Position numbers and translations under genes: made by a program. Positions 60,103 through 64,000 of a stretch of DNA of 64,000 nt are shown here, in pieces. The stretch is taken from positions 57,234 to 121,233 of the forward strand of contig NZ_KB889671.1 of assembly GCF_000372745.1 (NCBI RefSeq). Reading direction: 5' to 3'. Source of the stretch: Embleya scabrispora DSM 41855 (GTDB lineage Bacteria > Actinomycetota > Actinomycetes > Streptomycetales > Streptomycetaceae). Position 1 is the stretch's first letter. Each line of letters starts with the position of its first letter. The notes beneath the pieces are model-generated. The model was not told the origin of the DNA. It did no database searches and worked only from the letters and a program-made list of their open reading frames with translations.

Positions 60103-61047
60103 TCACGCGTCGTGGCTGCTTTGCAGGGCCTCGATGAGCCATGGATGGATCGGGAGCAGGCCCGGGATCAGCTGCCAGCCCCTGACGATCCACACGAGCC
60201 GCCAGTAGCGGTCCACTCGGGGGTCGTGAGCGGGCTCGAACTGCCGGGCCATCCAGGTGCGGAAGGCCGGGTCGGGGGTTCGGCCGAGGGCCTCGGCGAA
60301 TCGGCGTACCAGGTCGTCGACGACGGGCGCGGCTTGTTCGCCGGCCGGGTCGATGCCCGCCTCCCTGGCCTCGGCGACCTTCCGGCGGGTGAACGCCATC
60401 AGTTCGTCTCCGGCCTCGGTCTCGATGTCGAGCGTGCGTCGGCCCGCCTGGTAGGGGGCCGCCCGTCGCATCCGGGCCCGGAAGTCCGCGTCGCCGACGA
60501 GTTCGGCGATCTCCACCCATGCGGCGACCTGTTCGGGGGAGGGGTCGTCGGGGAGATCGGGCGTGGCGGAGCGGACCATCGCCGCGACCACCGGGTCGGC
60601 GCCCACCGCCTCCGTGCCGAACGTGTCGTCCAGGAAATCGTCGATCAGGCGGCGGCGTTCGTCACCCGACAGCTGCGTGAGTCGGTGCATGAGATTGGTC
60701 TCCTCGGGACTGGACCCGCGCGTGGCCACGACTCGCAGGACACTCCGACGCAGTTGCAGGATTCGAATCTGCACGTCCACCGCGTCGGCATGCGCCGCGG
60801 CGACGTCCGCCATTGCGCGTTCGCGGTTCAGCACCTGCCGTACCGTGGCGAGATCCATCCCCAACTCGCGCAATGTGCGGACGAGTTCCAGACGCAGCAG
60901 GGCGTCGAGGTCGTAGAGCCGATATCCGGCGGGAGTTCGGTCGGTCGGTACCACCACGCCCGAATCGGAGTAGAACCGAATCGTCGTGACCGACAAGCCG
61001 GTCCGCCGGGAAAGCTCCCCGATCGAGTAGAGAGTCGTACCGTCCAT
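60103..61047 (-). CDS. MerR-family transcriptional regulator
   Basis: A 314-residue regulator. The N-terminal MerR winged helix (YSIGELSRRTGLSVTTIRFY) is followed by LYDLDALLRLELVRTLRELG and a dimerisation helix. The C-terminal domain of some 200 residues is much larger than in metal-sensing MerR proteins and has no Cys metal ligands, so it probably binds an organic ligand. The dyad at 61062-61080 just upstream is a likely site of autoregulation. No target gene adjoins its promoter. Confidence 0.92.
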   Translation of the reverse strand: MDGTTLYSIGELSRRTGLSVTTIRFYSDSGVVVPTDRTPAGYRLYDLDALLRLELVRTLRELGMDLATVRQVLNRERAMADVAAAHADAVDVQIRILQLRRSVLRVVATRGSSPEETNLMHRLTQLSGDERRRLIDDFLDDTFGTEAVGADPVVAAMVRSATPDLPDDPSPEQVAAWVEIAELVGDADFRARMRRAAPYQAGRRTLDIETEAGDELMAFTRRKVAEAREAGIDPAGEQAAPVVDDLVRRFAEALGRTPDPAFRTWMARQFEPAHDPRVDRYWRLVWIVRGWQLIPGLLPIHPWLIEALQSSHDA

Positions 61048-61061
61048 GCCCCCACCCTCCT

Positions 61062-61080
61062 GTCTCGAGCCACTGGAGAC
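61062..61080. promoter_or_regulatory. 19-bp dyad upstream of the MerR gene
   Basis: GTCTCGAGCCACTGGAGAC, 7 of 9 arm positions complementary, starts 15 bp upstream of the MerR start codon. The size and position fit a MerR-type operator. Confidence 0.55.
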
Positions 61081-61204
61081 TCAAGCGGCGCAACCCCGCT
61101 CGGGACCCATTCTCGGCAGTCGTAGAGCAGCATCGGTTGTCGACGGCGAGCAACGAGACGTGTGCCACCCCATGGAGCAGCCACCCGAGGTCGGGGGCGA
61201 TGGG

Positions 61205-61900
61205 TCAATGCCTGTCGGGGCTCGCCCCGCGTGAGGCGCCGTCGAGGACGATGTCGACCGTGCGGGACGCGAAGTCCGGGTCGGGCGGGAGGCGGCGGAA
61301 GACCAGGTGCAGCCAGGCGGCGCCGGCCAGGAGGTCCATCAGGAGCATCGGGTCGGCGTCGGGGGCGAGTTCGCCTCGGGCGATGGCGCGCTCGAAGAGG
61401 GGTTGTTCGCGGGCCAGTCGGTCGGCGAAGAACGCCCGTGTGTGCTCGGCGAGTTCGGGGCTGTGGGTGACCGCGCCGAAAGCGGCGACGGCGATGTCGG
61501 CGGTGGGTGGAGCGGTGAGCAGCCCGACGACCCCGTTCGTCAGGGCGGTCAGGTCGCCGCGAAGGCTGCCGGTGTCGGGCAGCGGGAAGTCGAGCCGACC
61601 GGCGCCGGTGAGGGCGGCGCCGAGCAGGGCGCCCTTGGACGGCCACCAGCGGTAGATCGTGGTCTTGTTGACCCCGGATCGTTCGGCGACGCCCTCGATG
61701 GTCAGGCCCTCGTACCCCTTGTCCGCGAGCAGGTCGAGGGTGGCGTCGAAGATCTCCCGGGACTTGCGCGGCCCACCGCGCACGCCGCGCTCGCCGCTCC
61801 CGCGGTTGGCGTCGCCTGTGTCGTGGTCGCCCGAACCCCCGCCGCCCAGGGCAGCGGGACTCGTGGCAGCGGGGTCCGCCGTGTGGTGCTCGTTGCTCAT
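61205..61900 (-). CDS. TetR/AcrR-family transcriptional regulator
   Basis: A 231-residue repressor with a 40-residue Gly/Asp-rich N-terminal lead before the helix-turn-helix (LTIEGVAERSGVNKTTIYRW, about 66-85). The C-terminal domain LLMDLLAGAAWLHLVFRRLP is of the TetR_C_16-like type. It is divergent from the SRPBCC gene at 61964 with a 63-bp gap that contains the dyad CAACG-cga-CGTTG. It probably controls both genes. Confidence 0.92.
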   Translation of the reverse strand: MSNEHHTADPAATSPAALGGGGSGDHDTGDANRGSGERGVRGGPRKSREIFDATLDLLADKGYEGLTIEGVAERSGVNKTTIYRWWPSKGALLGAALTGAGRLDFPLPDTGSLRGDLTALTNGVVGLLTAPPTADIAVAAFGAVTHSPELAEHTRAFFADRLAREQPLFERAIARGELAPDADPMLLMDLLAGAAWLHLVFRRLPPDPDFASRTVDIVLDGASRGASPDRH

Positions 61901-61922
61901 GTGTGGAGAATACCTCGAAATA

Positions 61923-61935
61923 CAACGCGACGTTG
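61923..61935. promoter_or_regulatory. CAACG-cga-CGTTG operator-like dyad
   Basis: A perfect 5-3-5 inverted repeat in the 63-bp intergenic region between the divergent TetR and SRPBCC genes. GCGTT repeats directly downstream. It is a likely TetR operator because the region is too short for separate control elements. Confidence 0.55.
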
Positions 61936-61963
61936 CGTTGCGTTCGGTGTTAGCGTGGCGGGC

Positions 61964-62470
61964 ATGGAGCCTCAGGAGCACGAACCCGAACCGCCGGCGA
62001 CGAGTGGGCGCGTCTGGGAGATCGAGGAATCGTTGACCGTGCCGCTTCCGCCGGAGGCGGTCTACGCGGTCGTCGCCGATGTGCGGCGGATGAAGGAGTG
62101 GAGCCCGGAAGTCTTCGCGATCTGGCCCCGTGGCCGGAGCTTCGTCGGCTTCAACCGCCGGGGCCCGTGGGTCTGGTTCACCACGTGTCGGATCGTGACG
62201 GCCGACCCGGGCCGGGAGTTCGCTTTCGACGTCACCTCGTTCGGCCTGCCGATCGCCCGCTGGGGCTACCGCCTGACGCCGGCGGAGGAGGGGACGGTGG
62301 TCACCGAGTACTGGAACGATCGTCGCCGCGACGGGTGGCGTCGTCGGGTCGCCGAAGCACTCGGCCTGGTCTTCACCGGCACCCCGCCCGCGCAGCGTGC
62401 CGCGCGCAATCGCCACGGCATGCGCACGACGCTGGTTCGGCTCAGGGCCGCGTGCGGGGGAACTCCCTGA
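61964..62470 (+). CDS. SRPBCC-family (START-like) protein
   Basis: A 168-residue protein with the helix-grip fold that binds hydrophobic ligands in a cavity. WEIEESLTVPLPPEAVYAVV and DVRRMKEWSPEVFAI are the polyketide-cyclase/START-like N-terminal pattern. EEGTVVTEYWNDRRRDGW lies before the C-terminal helix. It is divergent from, and probably repressed by, the TetR regulator. Ligand unknown. Confidence 0.88.
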   Translation: MEPQEHEPEPPATSGRVWEIEESLTVPLPPEAVYAVVADVRRMKEWSPEVFAIWPRGRSFVGFNRRGPWVWFTTCRIVTADPGREFAFDVTSFGLPIARWGYRLTPAEEGTVVTEYWNDRRRDGWRRRVAEALGLVFTGTPPAQRAARNRHGMRTTLVRLRAACGGTP

Positions 62471-62491
62471 CCCGCCGGGGGCCGGGGACGG

Positions 62492-63082
62492 CTACCGCGC
62501 CGCGTGCGGGTGGTACAGGGCCCGGCAGCGGGCCGGATCCGGCGACGCCTCGGCCGTGATGGTGAGGAAGTGGTCGAGCTGCCAGGCCCGGGTCCGGTCG
62601 GCCTGCCGGTTGGTGGTGCTCACCCACGGCGGGTAGACGCGGAAGCCGCGCTTGCCGCCACTGCCCCGCACCGAGAGGATGCCGCGCTCGCGCAGGACGG
62701 CCTTCGGGAAGACGAACTGCCCCAAGTGTTCGCCCTGCCGGGAGCTGATCACCACCAGGTCGAGCCGATCCTCGGCGGCGAGCGGCTCGATCGGGCCGGC
62801 CGCCGAGCGCTGCCACAGGGTGACGAACTGACCGACCTTGGTCGGTGTGGTCCCGGCGATCCGGAAACGGACCTCGGCGCCGTCGACGGTGAACACGTGG
62901 GCCCTGTACTCCGCGCTCTCCGGCTCGGCCACCGGCGTCGAGCACACGAACCCGTTCGGGTCGTAGACCAGGGACTTCGCCGCGAGCAGGTCGGCGGGAA
63001 GCGACGCCGGCCAGGAGGTGGGCGCGGACTCGGGTCCGAGCCCGGACCCGGTGACGTCGGAATGGTCGGGATTCGTGGTCAT
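62492..63082 (-). CDS. MepB-family protein
   Basis: A 196-residue protein resembling the staphylococcal MepB family. Diagnostic stretches are VRFRIAGTTPTKVGQFVTLW, EHLGQFVFPKAVLRERGIL and GFRVYPPWVSTTNRQA. The biochemical role of MepB is not known; in Staphylococcus it is encoded with the MepA multidrug exporter and MepR. No such partner is seen here. It converges on the SRPBCC gene with 21 bp between stops. Confidence 0.88.
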   Translation of the reverse strand: MTTNPDHSDVTGSGLGPESAPTSWPASLPADLLAAKSLVYDPNGFVCSTPVAEPESAEYRAHVFTVDGAEVRFRIAGTTPTKVGQFVTLWQRSAAGPIEPLAAEDRLDLVVISSRQGEHLGQFVFPKAVLRERGILSVRGSGGKRGFRVYPPWVSTTNRQADRTRAWQLDHFLTITAEASPDPARCRALYHPHAAR

Positions 63083-63169
63083 TCCGGCATCCTGCCGGCA
63101 CCGGCCGGCGGCACCGGCGGCGGCACCCCGCGCGATCGGTCGTGACGCGATCGACCGGCCCCGTCACGG

Positions 63170-63212
63170 TGTGATGCCCGGTAGGCCATCCTGCGGCCTA
63201 CCGGGCATCACA
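63170..63212. terminator. 18-bp perfect hairpin terminator
   Basis: Positions 63170-63187 and 63195-63212 are perfect 18-bp inverted copies (core GATGCCCGGTAGGCC) around a 7-nt loop. It lies 38 bp past the stop of the leftward aminopeptidase gene and probably ends its transcript. It is upstream of the leftward mepB gene. Confidence 0.88.
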
Positions 63213-63250
63213 ATCGGGGAAGTCGGGGACCAACTTACGTGCGCATCGAC

Positions 63251-64000
63251 TCAGCAGGCGCCGAGGTCGACCCACACTCCCCACTGACCGGTGGTCCCGG
63301 GGACCTCGCCCTGGGTCCACCACTTGGCGCGGTAGGTGTGGCCGTTGTACGAGACCACGCTGCCGTTGGTGTAGATCGAGTTCTCGTTCCACGCGGGCGC
63401 GGTGCAACTGCCCGGACCACTGCCGACGGTCAGCGTGTACGTCGTCGAGTGCACGACGGACCCGGTGCCGGTGATGGTGATCGGGTAGGTGCCCGGCGTG
63501 GTGTTCGCCGCGACCGTGATGGTTGCGGTGGCCGAGGAACCGGACTGTACGGACGTCGGGTTGATGGTCACGCCGACGCCGTTCGGGGCCCCGCTGGAGG
63601 TGAGCGTCACCGTCTGCGCGGTGCCGCTCGTGGTGGCGGTGTTCACCGTCGCGGTGCCCTGGCCGCCGAGCTGGATGGTGCCGGCTGCCGGGACGGTCGT
63701 GATGGAGAAGTCGGGTCCGGGTGTGGTGCCGCCGACCGCCGTCTTCCAGATGGCGTAGGCGATCCCGTCGGCGCTGCGGTTGAGGACCGTGGCGTCGACG
63801 TTGGAGGTGGTGTCACACGCGGAGTGGTAGCAGGAGTCGTACGAGGCGCCTGCCGTGCCGCCCCACTTCGTGGCCTGTGCCTGCGTCTTGGTGTCGCCGG
63901 CGCCGGCCGCGTAGCCGGAGGTGGGGATGCCGCCCTGCTGGAAGGAGTAGTCGTCGGAGCGGCCCTGGCCCTCGACGTTCTCCTCGGGACGCAGGTTCAG
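63251..64000 (-). CDS. secreted M28 aminopeptidase with C-terminal chitin-binding-like module, 3' part
   Basis: The last 249 residues of a secreted zinc aminopeptidase of the Streptomyces aminopeptidase S type; the 5' part is beyond the right edge. [20 protein letters not shown], then [20 protein letters not shown], are the end of the M28 catalytic domain, including Asp and Cys residues of the active-site region. An Ig-like region of about 85 residues follows ([17 protein letters not shown] through TYTLTVGSG). A C-terminal CBM5/12-like module with conserved Trp residues ([37 protein letters not shown]) would bind chitin or a similar polymer. Confidence 0.9.
   Translation of the reverse strand: MNLRPEENVEGQGRSDDYSFQQGGIPTSGYAAGAGDTKTQAQATKWGGTAGASYDSCYHSACDTTSNVDATVLNRSADGIAYAIWKTAVGGTTPGPDFSITTVPAAGTIQLGGQGTATVNTATTSGTAQTVTLTSSGAPNGVGVTINPTSVQSGSSATATITVAANTTPGTYPITITGTGSVVHSTTYTLTVGSGPGSCTAPAWNENSIYTNGSVVSYNGHTYRAKWWTQGEVPGTTGQWGVWVDLGAC

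Noticed and set aside
1..64000. Mobile elements, CRISPR arrays, tRNA or rRNA genes
   Set aside because: No transposase, integrase, terminal inverted repeats with target duplications, regularly spaced repeats with unique spacers, or RNA gene signatures were found on either strand.

Overview
The window is chromosomal DNA of a very high-GC actinomycete, most likely of the Streptomycetales (inferred, not proven). The evidence is the strong third-position GC bias, frequent GTG starts and ATGA/GTGA gene overlaps, a SigE-family ECF sigma factor, a WhiJ/DUF397/ATPase regulatory locus, an AdpA/GlxA-type regulator with AdpA-consensus sites, and leader peptides carrying the actinobacterial VSRRHVDL signature. 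I saw no rRNA, tRNA, CRISPR array, insertion sequence, integrase or phage gene.

Layout. 1-6.1 kb: a partial acetyltransferase; a TetR regulator facing a two-gene unit (DinB-like protein and alpha/beta hydrolase) with two matching operators; two secreted proteins; a sigma/anti-sigma-type pair. 6.2-14 kb: a sulfur-amino-acid region. Leftward are metY, metX and a rhodanese gene; rightward are a single polypeptide joining an isopenicillin-N-synthase-like oxygenase to a second MetY, then an alpha/beta hydrolase. Each arm is preceded by a short Cys-containing leader ORF about 233 nt upstream. 14.2-23.4 kb: a family-5 (dipeptide-type) ABC importer, including a permease-ATPase fusion, running without a break into a three-subunit molybdenum aldehyde oxidoreductase resembling PaoABC.

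23.4-33.7 kb: a histidine kinase, a membrane protein diverging from the GlxA/AdpA-type regulator with mirrored binding sites, a GH13 glucosidase, a DUF4232 protein, an alanine dehydrogenase/carboxyethylornithine-synthase-like enzyme with a small coupled partner, a Gfo/Idh/MocA oxidoreductase and an MFS exporter. 33.8-34.3 kb is a non-coding array of three repeats of about 160 bp. 34.3-41.4 kb is a leftward carbohydrate operon (ROK repressor, binding protein, two permeases, GH4 glycosidase, GlcNAc-kinase-like ATPase) with one clear palindromic operator at its head.

41.5-54.5 kb: a VanZ protein, a sugar symporter, an ABC exporter with a divergent GbsR/MarR regulator, a DUF4097 lipoprotein, an FtsX-type permease without an ATPase, a NarL-type two-component pair, a secreted HNH nuclease and an RraA fragment. 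54.5-56.3 kb: a WhiJ-like set. 56.4-64 kb: regulator/enzyme pairs (TetR+SDR, MerR alone, TetR+SRPBCC), a reductase, a cupin, a hydrolase pseudogene, a MepB-family protein and the 3' end of a secreted M28 aminopeptidase with a chitin-binding-like module.

The most unusual item is the oxygenase-MetY fusion. A reasonable inference is that the oxygenase releases reduced sulfur or a thiol from an imported organosulfur compound and the attached MetY captures it on O-acetylhomoserine, with leader-peptide control sensing cysteine. The sequence supports the architecture; the chemistry is a hypothesis.
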